Source: Acidobacteriota bacterium
GTDB lineage: Bacteria; Acidobacteriota; Thermoanaerobaculia; Multivoradales; JAHEKO01
Assembly: GCA_029861655.1 (NCBI GenBank)
Contig: JAOTZA010000059.1
Coordinates: forward strand, 1 to 12,914
Length of the DNA: 12,914 nt
Direction: 5' to 3'
Part shown: positions 6,763 through 12,914 of the stretch, in pieces
Layout: each line of letters starts with the position of its first letter
Position numbering within the stretch: the first letter of the stretch is position 1
Notes under the pieces: generated by a model
Database searches by the model: none
What the model was told of the DNA's origin: nothing
Seen by the model: the letters and a program-made list of their open reading frames with translations, nothing else
Position numbers and translations under genes: made by a program

Positions 6763-7338
6763 CTACTTCACCGGCTCGAGGGCATGTCCGATCACGCGAT
6801 CCGCCAGTTCGTCATAGACGGCCGGGTGGCGCGCCTTGGCGACTCCCATGGGCGTAGCGTAGCGTAGCGCCAAATCGTCCGAGAACGTCAACTCGACGCC
6901 GTCGTGAGTGCTGCGAATGGTGTCGAACCCGCTGGGGTGCCCGGTGGCGAAATCTTCTGTGAGTTGCGCTACCACCCGATGTACGCCACGCGACCTCGAG
7001 CACTCCAGTTCCAGAGCGCCCTGGGGGGCCTCGACCACAATCGACCGGTGACCCGAAGATCGAGTCTCGATCTCGAGGTTCATCTCACCGCCTAGATCGA
7101 GGCGCACCGAGCCTTCGCCAACCGGTCTGGCTCGTTGGAACAGGGCGACGGAACGGTAGCGATCGAGCGCTGCCCGCGCCAGTTCGGCACCACCCGGTAT
7201 GTCGACCGACTCTCCCGGCACAGTAGGCAAAGGCACCAACGAGCCCGCGGTTCCGACCCGCGGCAACGCCAGCACCGCAGCCCCAAGGCCGACTGCCGAA
7301 AGAATCTCACGGCGCGAAAAGAGCGCTCGTTTTCTCAT
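6763..7338 (-). CDS. Tat-exported protein of unknown function
   Basis: This 191-residue protein belongs to no family I recognise. The N terminus is a Tat-type signal: a basic region with SRREIL (Arg9-Arg10), then a moderately hydrophobic stretch (SAVGLGAAVLALP), and a possible cleavage site near GTAGS at about residue 30. The mature part of about 160 residues looks beta-rich and soluble, with alternating segments such as VRLDLGGEMNLEIE, IVVEAPQGALELE and GVELTFSDDLALRYA. It could be a small lipid- or sugar-contacting beta fold, but nothing fixes a function. ATG 7338 overlaps the stop of the upstream GH99-like gene (ATGA), implying translational coupling and a shared task. A longer frame to 7467 would run deep into that gene and is rejected, since it would bury the Tat signal. 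Confidence 0.8.
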   Translation of the reverse strand: MRKRALFSRREILSAVGLGAAVLALPRVGTAGSLVPLPTVPGESVDIPGGAELARAALDRYRSVALFQRARPVGEGSVRLDLGGEMNLEIETRSSGHRSIVVEAPQGALELECSRSRGVHRVVAQLTEDFATGHPSGFDTIRSTHDGVELTFSDDLALRYATPMGVAKARHPAVYDELADRVIGHALEPVK

Positions 7339-8615
7339 TCCCTGACGACCATCCTGTTGGACCTGCCATCCAGGTTCCGGAACCGCAACACCACGCCGCG
7401 AGGATTTTGTGGTCTCCACTGCCTCCCGAAGTTCTTCAGGTCTCTCAACTCCATGCCGGTGGCCCAATCCGGTGGGTTGTCCACCTTGTTGGCGTTCTTG
7501 ACTTGGAGCTCTCCCAGAAGATCGCAGTCCACGAATCGAATGCTGCCATCTTCGCGTTGCAGTATCCGCGGGCCGATGTATGCCGGCTCGCTTGGAAACA
7601 AGACGTTGTGCACGGCTTCCAAATGTTGGTAGCCGTAGTTCCCGGCTTTTGCGAACCCTTCTCCACGGTTGAGAAACTGCGGTCCCTTGTCAACGGTGGG
7701 CAGGAGGGTCGTCGCTTCGGCCCAGTTGTTCGTGGTACCGATCCAGGCATATTTCTCGCCGTCGATCCGTTGCGAGTTGGATTTCACCAGTCGCAAGAAC
7801 CTCTCGACGTCTTTTCGGTTTCGCGCCAAAATCCGTGTTGCCGGACGGTCGATGATGTTCCTAAACCGGGTGTCATCGTACTGGCAAGAGATCGCTGGGA
7901 TCACGTCACCCGGCCGGGCTGAATCCGGCGCACCGTACTGAAGGAAGTACTTCTCGAAAACCGACAACACGGAGGGAATCTCAGTCGCTAGCCCCTGGAG
8001 TTGAGGGGTTGCCGCGACAAAGCCGGTAAAACCGTCCATGTCGGGCGGAAACTCCGACGAGCCGAACACATCCCCCAGTACATAGACCCCCTGGCTCTGG
8101 GCCTCGGCGATCAAGGGCTCGATGTTTCTGGTGCCGTTCGCCACCGCCCAGATATAGAAGACGGGCTTGCCGCGCAAACGCCAGTACTGGCTGTGGCCGA
8201 AGTAGTTCGCCCACATATAGGCGAGGTCGGAACGCAACATCTCCGCCAGTTTGGGTTTCGAGAAATCGAGTGGACCGCTGCCTCCCAGTTCACGGTTGTT
8301 GGCGGCGAGCACTGGGTCGTAGAAGATGTTCCAGGTGGCTTTTGTTTTCTCGATCTCGGGAAGAAACACAGCGTTGAGGTTCTCATCGATCAGATGATCG
8401 GGGCTGATCCACTCAAGCGAGTAGACGAAGTTGCGACCATCACGCCCGGTGTAGCGGTGGAGCCACTGCATCTCCTGACGTAGAACCCCGGCATCGGAAC
8501 TGCTGGTCCGACCCAGCCGGGGAATGAGCGAGATCATCGACTTGCCTTGAAGTCGATAGTTGCGGTTCTTGGGTGGCCCCATGAACCAGAGATTGTGCTG
8601 AGCGATGGCGCGCAC
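7335..8615 (-). CDS. GH99/WbsX-like glycosidase-fold protein
   Basis: This 426-residue protein has features of the GH99/WbsX TIM-barrel proteins, which act on mannan or other polysaccharides. They include FVYSLEWISPDHLIDENL (about 63-80), the strand YWRLRGKPVFYIW (144-156, typical of this clan), GVYVLGDVF (about 176-184), and a late motif NNWAEATTLLPT (296-307). In GH99 enzymes the corresponding region is NEW-x-E-G with two catalytic glutamates three apart. Here the first position is Asn297 and only Glu300 remains, so activity may be lost or altered. A C-terminal region of about 80 residues looks beta-rich. No signal peptide is evident. The start is GTG with a weak GGGGGGA about ten bases upstream. 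An in-frame ATG at 8672 would add 19 residues but lacks a ribosome-binding site and lies before the predicted transcription start. The gene overlaps the Tat-protein gene by ATGA. Confidence 0.75.
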   Translation of the reverse strand: MRAIAQHNLWFMGPPKNRNYRLQGKSMISLIPRLGRTSSSDAGVLRQEMQWLHRYTGRDGRNFVYSLEWISPDHLIDENLNAVFLPEIEKTKATWNIFYDPVLAANNRELGGSGPLDFSKPKLAEMLRSDLAYMWANYFGHSQYWRLRGKPVFYIWAVANGTRNIEPLIAEAQSQGVYVLGDVFGSSEFPPDMDGFTGFVAATPQLQGLATEIPSVLSVFEKYFLQYGAPDSARPGDVIPAISCQYDDTRFRNIIDRPATRILARNRKDVERFLRLVKSNSQRIDGEKYAWIGTTNNWAEATTLLPTVDKGPQFLNRGEGFAKAGNYGYQHLEAVHNVLFPSEPAYIGPRILQREDGSIRFVDCDLLGELQVKNANKVDNPPDWATGMELRDLKNFGRQWRPQNPRGVVLRFRNLDGRSNRMVVRE

Positions 8616-8662
8616 GATGACCCGATCCCCCCGAAGACCGTTAGCTTACAAACGGCGAGAGA

Positions 8663-8691
8663 TACTACCATCGTACGTGGTGGCCAACAAT
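8663..8691 (-). promoter_or_regulatory. Possible promoter of the GH99-like operon
   Basis: On the minus strand TTGTTG (8691-8686) and TAGTAT (8668-8663) are separated by 17 bases, a sigma-70-like arrangement with only partial matches to consensus. Transcription would begin near 8656. That favours the GTG start at 8615 over the upstream ATG at 8672. Confidence 0.3.
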
Positions 8692-8773
8692 TCGTAATGT
8701 TGAATCGGTAACACTGATGTCGGATTCTGAGCCGCGGGGACGTCGGCTTGGGAGTACAATCGAAGCGTTGGCT

Positions 8774-9376
8774 ATGGATATCTGGTGGGACTCTCTCGCG
8801 ACGCCGTTACGCGTCTTCTATGTCATCGCGATCTCGACGACTTTCTTCATGCTTCTGCAGTTTGCGGCCCTCCTTTTCGGGCTGGGAGACGGCGACGCCG
8901 AGTTGGATGGAGGCGATGCCGACGGGGATGGAGGCGGGGGACATGTCCTTTCGATTCGCACCGCGATGGCCTTTCTGGCGGGCTTTGGTTGGACCGGGGT
9001 CGCGGCGCTCAAGGCTGGGTGGTCGCTGCCGCTCGTGCTCGTGGCTTCCGTTGGCGTCGGCTCTCTCTTCATGGGCGGCGTACTTCTCCTCATGCGGGTG
9101 CTCTATAGCCTGCGCTACAGCGGCACTCTGGACTATCGCAACGCCATCGGAGAGTTGGGCAGCGTGTACCTGAGAATCCCGGCCGCTATGCAGGGTCCCG
9201 GCCAGGTCGAGGTCAAGATCCAAGGGCGTCTATGTGTCGTCCAGGCCTTTACCAAGGCCGACCACGAGCTAGGCAACCAGGTCCGGGTCCGCGTCACCGA
9301 CACCATGGATCAGAACACGCTCATCGTCGAGCCGCTGACCGCACAGACGGAAGCGGCCGGCCCGGAAGGTCGTTAA
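8774..9376 (+). CDS. YuaF/YqiJ-type (NfeD-like) membrane protein with OB-fold domain, flotillin partner
   Basis: This 200-residue inner-membrane protein has a hydrophobic helix at about 12-36, an Asp/Gly-rich loop at 37-56 (GDGDAELDGGDADGDGGG), and two more helices at about 61-79 and 84-110. A soluble beta-rich C-terminal domain at about 124-188 (IGELGSVYLRI to NTLIVEPL) has the layout of the OB fold found in YuaF/YqiJ and NfeD proteins. These proteins are encoded beside flotillins and are thought to help organise or stabilise flotillin membrane domains. The flotillin gene begins three bases after this stop, which supports the call. Start choice: ATG 8774 gives the usual short N terminus before helix 1, while ATG 8717 would add 19 polar residues. 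Neither has a good ribosome-binding site, so the start is uncertain. Confidence 0.85.
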   Translation: MDIWWDSLATPLRVFYVIAISTTFFMLLQFAALLFGLGDGDAELDGGDADGDGGGGHVLSIRTAMAFLAGFGWTGVAALKAGWSLPLVLVASVGVGSLFMGGVLLLMRVLYSLRYSGTLDYRNAIGELGSVYLRIPAAMQGPGQVEVKIQGRLCVVQAFTKADHELGNQVRVRVTDTMDQNTLIVEPLTAQTEAAGPEGR

Positions 9377-9379
9377 CAG

Positions 9380-10783
9380 ATGGAACTTCTAATACCTCTC
9401 ATTCTCGTAGCTTTCTTTGTCGGGTTCCTCACCGTCATTTCATTTCTGGCACGCTACAAGCGCTGCCCTTCGGACAAGATTCTGGTGGTTTACGGAAAGA
9501 TCTCCGGTGGTGGCGAAGGCGGGTTGTCGGCCAAGTGCTACCACGGCGGCGCCGCCTTCGTGTGGCCGGTTCTTCAGGCCTACCAGTTCCTCGATCTGAC
9601 GCCGATGACCATCGACATCAAACTCGAAGGAGCTCTGTCGAAACAGAACATCCGAGTCAACACGCCCTCGACTTTCACTGTCGGGATCTCGACCGAGCCC
9701 GGAGTTATGGAAAATGCTGCCGAGCGGTTGCTCGACCTCGATATGCAGCGGATCTCGGAGCTGGCCCGCGACATCATTTTTGGTCAGATGCGTGTCGCTC
9801 TGGCGACTATGCCGATCGAGGAAATCAACGCCGATCGCGACAAGTTGATCGAAAACATCACCGCCGGCGTCGAGGTCGAGCTCAAGAAAGTCGGCTTGCG
9901 CCTCATCAACGTCAATATCCAAGACATCACAGACGAATCGGGCTATATCGACGCGCTGGGTAAGGAGGCCGCGGCACGAGCCATCAACGAGGCCAAAGTG
10001 CAAGTCGCCGAGAAAGAACGGGACGGCGAGATCGGTCGCGCCAACGCCGAACGCGATCGGCGGGTCAGCGTTGCCGGCGCCGGCGCCACCGCGGTCGAGG
10101 GCGAAAACACCGCCAAGATCACGATCGCCCGATCCAATGCCAAACGGCGCGAACAGGAGGCCGAGGCCGAGAGATCCGCAAGCGCCGCGGAGTTGGTCAA
10201 GCAGGCGCAGGCGCTCGAAGAGTCCTTTGTCGCCGAAGAGGCGGCCGAACGCCAACGCGCAAAACTGGAGGAAGCCACCAAGTCCGCCGACATCATCGTG
10301 CCCGCCGAGATCAAAAAGCGAGAGGTGGAGACTCTGGCCGAGGCCGAGGCCGAGCGCGTTCGGCGCACTCGACAGGGTGAAGCGGACGGTCTGCGCGCAG
10401 TCATGGAAGCCGAAGCCGAGGGTTTGCGGGCCATCCTTACGCGCAAGGCGGAGGGCTTTGACCAGATCGTCAGCGCGGCGCGCGGGCTCCCCGAGTTGGC
10501 CTCGCTGCTGCTCGTCACCGAGCAGCTTCCCAAGCTGGTCGAAGAGCAGGTCAAGGCGATATCAAACCTCAAGATCGACTCGGTGACCGTCTGGGAGGGA
10601 GGCCGTGGAGCCGACGGCAAGACGGCGACAGCCGATTTTGTCTCCGGCCTCGTGGGCTCGCTGCCGCCGCTCCATGAGTTGGCCAAGAACGTCGGCATCA
10701 AGCTGCCCGAATACCTGGGCCGTCAGGCAGACGACCCGGAGGCGGCGCCCCCCTCCGGACCGAAGAACAAAACGGACGAGTAG
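9380..10783 (+). CDS. Flotillin-family SPFH protein (FloT/YqiK-like)
   Basis: This 467-residue protein has an N-terminal membrane helix (about residues 3-24). An SPFH/band-7 domain at about 28-195 includes RCPSDKILVVYGKI, NIRVNTPSTFTVGI, and VGLRLINVNIQDITDESGYI. A long Ala/Glu-rich coiled coil follows at about 196-360 with the repeated EAEAER-type pattern typical of flotillins, and then a compact region at about 365-445. The last 20 residues are polar and probably disordered. Flotillins oligomerise at the inner membrane into microdomains that affect fluidity, protein assembly and signalling. The ATG follows the YuaF-like stop by three bases, with GGAAGG ten bases upstream inside the preceding gene, so the two are an operon. 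Length matches FloT/YqiK (about 500) better than short FloA (about 330). Confidence 0.95.
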   Translation: MELLIPLILVAFFVGFLTVISFLARYKRCPSDKILVVYGKISGGGEGGLSAKCYHGGAAFVWPVLQAYQFLDLTPMTIDIKLEGALSKQNIRVNTPSTFTVGISTEPGVMENAAERLLDLDMQRISELARDIIFGQMRVALATMPIEEINADRDKLIENITAGVEVELKKVGLRLINVNIQDITDESGYIDALGKEAAARAINEAKVQVAEKERDGEIGRANAERDRRVSVAGAGATAVEGENTAKITIARSNAKRREQEAEAERSASAAELVKQAQALEESFVAEEAAERQRAKLEEATKSADIIVPAEIKKREVETLAEAEAERVRRTRQGEADGLRAVMEAEAEGLRAILTRKAEGFDQIVSAARGLPELASLLLVTEQLPKLVEEQVKAISNLKIDSVTVWEGGRGADGKTATADFVSGLVGSLPPLHELAKNVGIKLPEYLGRQADDPEAAPPSGPKNKTDE

Positions 10784-10818
10784 AAGCCGCCACCCACACG
10801 TGGAGGAGCAACGGAGGC

Positions 10819-10840
10819 CGGCGAGCCCGAGCACTCGCCG
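10819..10840 (+). promoter_or_regulatory. Hairpin abutting the DUF885 gene ribosome-binding site
   Basis: CGGCGAG (10819-10825) and CTCGCCG (10834-10840) form a perfect 7-bp GC-rich stem with the eight-base loop CCCGAGCA. The stem ends exactly where the AGGAG ribosome-binding site (10841-10845) begins. There is no T-tract, so it is not a classical terminator. It could be a processing or stability element between flotillin and the peptidase-like gene, or modulate its translation. Confidence 0.5.
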
Positions 10841-10851
10841 AGGAGAACCGA

Positions 10852-12618
10852 ATGAAAAGAGTCCTCAACGCCACCATCCTGTCGGGCTTGCTCGTCATCT
10901 GCTCGCCCACCGCCAACGCAGAAGACGCCTCGGCGGCTCTGCTGCGGGACATCTTCAGTCGCGAGTGGCAGGCGCGCCTGGAAGCCAGCCCCTTATTTGC
11001 CACGTCGGTCGGTGTCCACGACTACAACTCCAAGATGCCTTCCGTAAAACCCGAAGATCTCGAGCAACAAGATGCGGTGTGGCGAGGGTTCCTCGAAGAG
11101 ATCGACAGCCTGAACCCAGAATCGCTTGCTTCGGAGGACCGCATCCATCTCGCCATCTTCAGGGCGCAGCTCGAGGACCGAACGGCCGACTACCGCTACG
11201 GCGCTTACCAAATCCCGTTCAATGCCGACTCCGGCTTCTACACCGGGTTTGCCCGGCTCGGGTTCGAGATGCCCTTCCGGGTCACGCGGGACTTTGAAAA
11301 CTACCTGGCGCGGTTGCGAGGTTGGCCCGGTTATGTCGATCAGCAGATCGCCAACATGCGCCGGGGTCTCGAACGCGGCATGACCCAACCGAAAGTCGTC
11401 TTGGATGGGCTCGACCAGGTGATCGGAACCCATATCGTCGAAAAAGCGACCGACAGCGTTTTCTACTCGCCGTTTGTTGAGTTTTCCGTGGCCGTGCCGG
11501 CAAAGGAACAAGACAGACTCCGGTCAGCGGCTAGAGAAGCCATCCTTGGAAGCATCGTGCCCGGATATCGCGCCTTACGCGATTTCATGGTCGATGAGTA
11601 CGTGGCGGGGGCACGCGATTCCCTGGGCGCCACGAGCCTCCCGGAGGGGGATACCTACTACCGGCAGCGCATCCGGCATTTCACCACCCTGGATCTGACG
11701 GCCGAGCAGATCCATGAGATCGGCCTCGACGAGGTGGCTCGAATCCGCCGCGAAATGGAGACCGTCATCGAAGAAGTCGGTTTCGAAGGCAGCTTCGCCG
11801 AGTTTCTGACCTTTCTGCGCACCGACGAGCGGTTCTACGCCAAGACCGGCGAGGAACTGTTGAGGGAAGCTGCCTACATCTCCAAGACCATGGACGGCAA
11901 GCTGCCGGCGCTCTTCAAGACGCTTCCCAGGCTCCCCTACACGGTCGAGCCGGTTCCCGAGGACATCGCACCCAAGTACACCGCCGGGCGCTATGTCTCG
12001 GCGCCCCAGGGCTCGACCCAGCCCGGACGCTATTGGGTCAACACCTACGCTCTCGAGACCCGACCGCTCTACAACCTCGAAGCGCTGTCGCTCCACGAGG
12101 CGGTTCCGGGCCATCACCTGCAAGGCGCTCTCAACCGCGAACTCGGTGCCTTACCCAACTTCCGACGGTTCTCCTATCTCTCCGCCTTTGGGGAGGGCTG
12201 GGGTCTGTACTCCGAGTGGCTTGGGCTCGAAGCCGGCTTCTACAAAGACCCGTACTCGAACTTTGGCCGTTTGACCTACGAGATGTGGCGCGCCTGCCGG
12301 CTGGTTGTCGACACCGGAGTCCACGCGATGGGTTGGTCTCGCCAGCGAGTCATCGACTATCTCGCCGGCAACACTGCATTGTCGCTCCATGAGATCACCA
12401 CGGAAACCGACCGCTATATCTCCTGGCCGGCGCAGGCATTGGCCTACAAGATCGGTCAACTCAAGATCCTCGAGCTCAGACGGCGGGCCGAACGAGAGCT
12501 CGGTGACGCCTTCGATGTCCGTGAGTTCCACGATGCGGTCTTGCTCAACGGATCGATACCGCTGAACATCCTCGAGCAGCAGATCGAGAAGTTCATCAAG
12601 AACCAAAAAGCGCCGTGA
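10852..12618 (+). CDS. Exported DUF885-family metallohydrolase-like protein
   Basis: This 588-residue protein has a clear Sec signal peptide: basic start MKR, hydrophobic core, likely cleavage ANA|ED after residue 23. Cys17 is not in a lipobox. The rest matches the large uncharacterised DUF885 family. It has the family hallmark LHEAVPGHHLQGAL, with His415-Glu416 and His421-His422, and then GEGWGLYSEWLGLE, with Glu448. This HE-x(4)-HH...E layout suggests a zinc site like that of gluzincin-type peptidases, but the substrate is unknown. The length of about 590 is normal for the family and the protein looks intact. The start is fixed by AGGAG (10841-10845) six bases before the ATG. The flotillin stop lies 68 bases upstream with a hairpin between, so co-transcription is possible but not certain. 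Confidence 0.92.
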   Translation: MKRVLNATILSGLLVICSPTANAEDASAALLRDIFSREWQARLEASPLFATSVGVHDYNSKMPSVKPEDLEQQDAVWRGFLEEIDSLNPESLASEDRIHLAIFRAQLEDRTADYRYGAYQIPFNADSGFYTGFARLGFEMPFRVTRDFENYLARLRGWPGYVDQQIANMRRGLERGMTQPKVVLDGLDQVIGTHIVEKATDSVFYSPFVEFSVAVPAKEQDRLRSAAREAILGSIVPGYRALRDFMVDEYVAGARDSLGATSLPEGDTYYRQRIRHFTTLDLTAEQIHEIGLDEVARIRREMETVIEEVGFEGSFAEFLTFLRTDERFYAKTGEELLREAAYISKTMDGKLPALFKTLPRLPYTVEPVPEDIAPKYTAGRYVSAPQGSTQPGRYWVNTYALETRPLYNLEALSLHEAVPGHHLQGALNRELGALPNFRRFSYLSAFGEGWGLYSEWLGLEAGFYKDPYSNFGRLTYEMWRACRLVVDTGVHAMGWSRQRVIDYLAGNTALSLHEITTETDRYISWPAQALAYKIGQLKILELRRRAERELGDAFDVREFHDAVLLNGSIPLNILEQQIEKFIKNQKAP

Positions 12619-12692
12619 ACTAAACGAGCGGCGGCAGCCCGGCCGGAGTCTCCGCAGGGCACAGCGCGCGCTACTCAGACTTCGGTGATCGA

Positions 12693-12733
12693 GAGGCGCG
12701 CGCCTCGGTTTCCCTCGCGCCGGACCTGGCGCG
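12693..12733 (+). terminator. Two adjacent GC-rich hairpins after the DUF885 gene
   Basis: GAGGCGCGCGCCTC (12693-12706) is a perfect 14-base palindrome followed by GGTTTCCC. CGCGCC-GGACCT-GGCGCG (12716-12733) gives a second 6-bp stem. They lie 75-115 bases after the stop and could end the transcript or protect its 3' end. The T-run is only three bases, so an intrinsic terminator is not secure. Confidence 0.35.
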
Positions 12734-12881
12734 GGCTCACAGCGTTCCCGCCGGCGCAATCACCTGGCTGCGATGGACGCCGGCCGGAAAGAACCGTATC
12801 CAAGCTCTGGGCTTACCGGTCTCAGTCGGCGGACTCTGTCCGAGCCGAGTTCTGCGAATAGCCCGCCAAGCGAGGACCTAA

Positions 12882-12899
12882 TCGCGAGCACGCTCGCGA
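12882..12899. repeat. 18-bp near-perfect palindrome close to the window end
   Basis: TCGCGAGCACGCTCGCGA has two perfect 8-base arms around AC. It is an operator-like or stem-forming element, 15 bases from the window edge and followed by AGGGACGAGCAGAAG. It may belong to the control region of a gene outside the window. Confidence 0.55.
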
Positions 12900-12914
12900 A
12901 GGGACGAGCAGAAG

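Larger units (their letters stand above)
12619..12914. other. Non-coding stretch with several inverted repeats; no convincing gene
   Basis: The 296 bases after the DUF885 stop contain no convincing gene. On the plus strand, codons 12624-12881 are open for 85 codons but have no ATG, GTG or TTG start, so the frame is likely chance in GC-rich DNA or a gene remnant. The region holds three strong inverted repeats listed separately. It may be a terminator and spacer, the leader of the next gene, or a dispersed intergenic repeat. Confidence 0.6.

Noticed and set aside
6853..6870. Short GTAGC tandem repeat
   Set aside because: Only about two and a half 5-base units inside the Tat-protein gene, encoding an ordinary LRYAT segment; too short to call a slippage site.
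9440..10701. Long minus-strand frames opposite the flotillin gene
   Set aside because: Both (9440-10255 and 9943-10701) are antisense to an unmistakable SPFH gene; the Glu/Ala-rich coiled-coil codons create open antisense frames.
12741..12914. Possible tRNA or small RNA gene in the terminal spacer
   Set aside because: I found no cloverleaf, no T-loop consensus and no CCA-type acceptor; only simple inverted repeats are visible.

Overview
The window is a GC-rich, gene-dense stretch of bacterial chromosome from a Gram-negative-type cell: it encodes a lipoprotein, Sec and Tat signal peptides, and a sigma-54 activator. Gene content and style (GC-rich codons, a DUF885 protein with a HEAVPGHH motif, a QseF/QseE/QseG-like module, a YqiJ/YuaF-flotillin pair) would fit an Acidobacteriota-type organism, but that assignment is inference and weak. 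I see no phage, transposase, CRISPR array, tRNA or rRNA.

Layout, left to right. (1) 1-2757, + strand: a signalling operon with 4-nt ATGA overlaps. It holds the C-terminal part of a sigma-54-dependent response regulator (cut by the window edge), a membrane histidine kinase, and a small coiled-coil lipoprotein. The set matches the enterobacterial GlrR/QseF, GlrK/QseE and QseG (YfhG) proteins. (2) 2754-3596, - strand: proC, convergent with the lipoprotein gene; the two stop codons share one CTAG. (3) 3701-6230, + strand: a PiT-type phosphate transporter (TTG start), then a multi-pass MATE/MOP-fold membrane protein that resembles the animal progressive-ankylosis (ANK) transporter family. (4) 6313-6750, + strand: a 145-residue LEA-like protein of two heptads and eight exact 11-residue repeats, preceded by a candidate sigma-54 -24/-12 element. 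(5) 8615-6763, - strand: a two-gene operon of a GH99/WbsX-like TIM-barrel protein and a small Tat-exported protein of unknown function. (6) 8774-12618, + strand: a YuaF/YqiJ (NfeD-like) membrane protein, a flotillin, and an exported DUF885 metallohydrolase-like protein whose ribosome-binding site directly follows a hairpin. (7) 12619-12914: no convincing gene, but three strong inverted repeats.

How the parts may work together: the first operon is a complete envelope-stress style circuit of kinase, lipoprotein and sigma-54 activator. Its targets cannot be read here, although the promoter-like element before the LEA-like gene makes that gene a testable target. The PiT and ANK-like pair suggests coupled phosphate or phosphate-compound traffic across the inner membrane. 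The YuaF-like/flotillin pair is a membrane-microdomain module with the DUF885 protein just downstream. The strongest leads for new biology are the PiT/ANK-like pair, the hendecad-repeat protein with its possible sigma-54 control, and the GH99-like protein that appears to lack one expected catalytic glutamate and is translationally coupled to an unknown Tat substrate.
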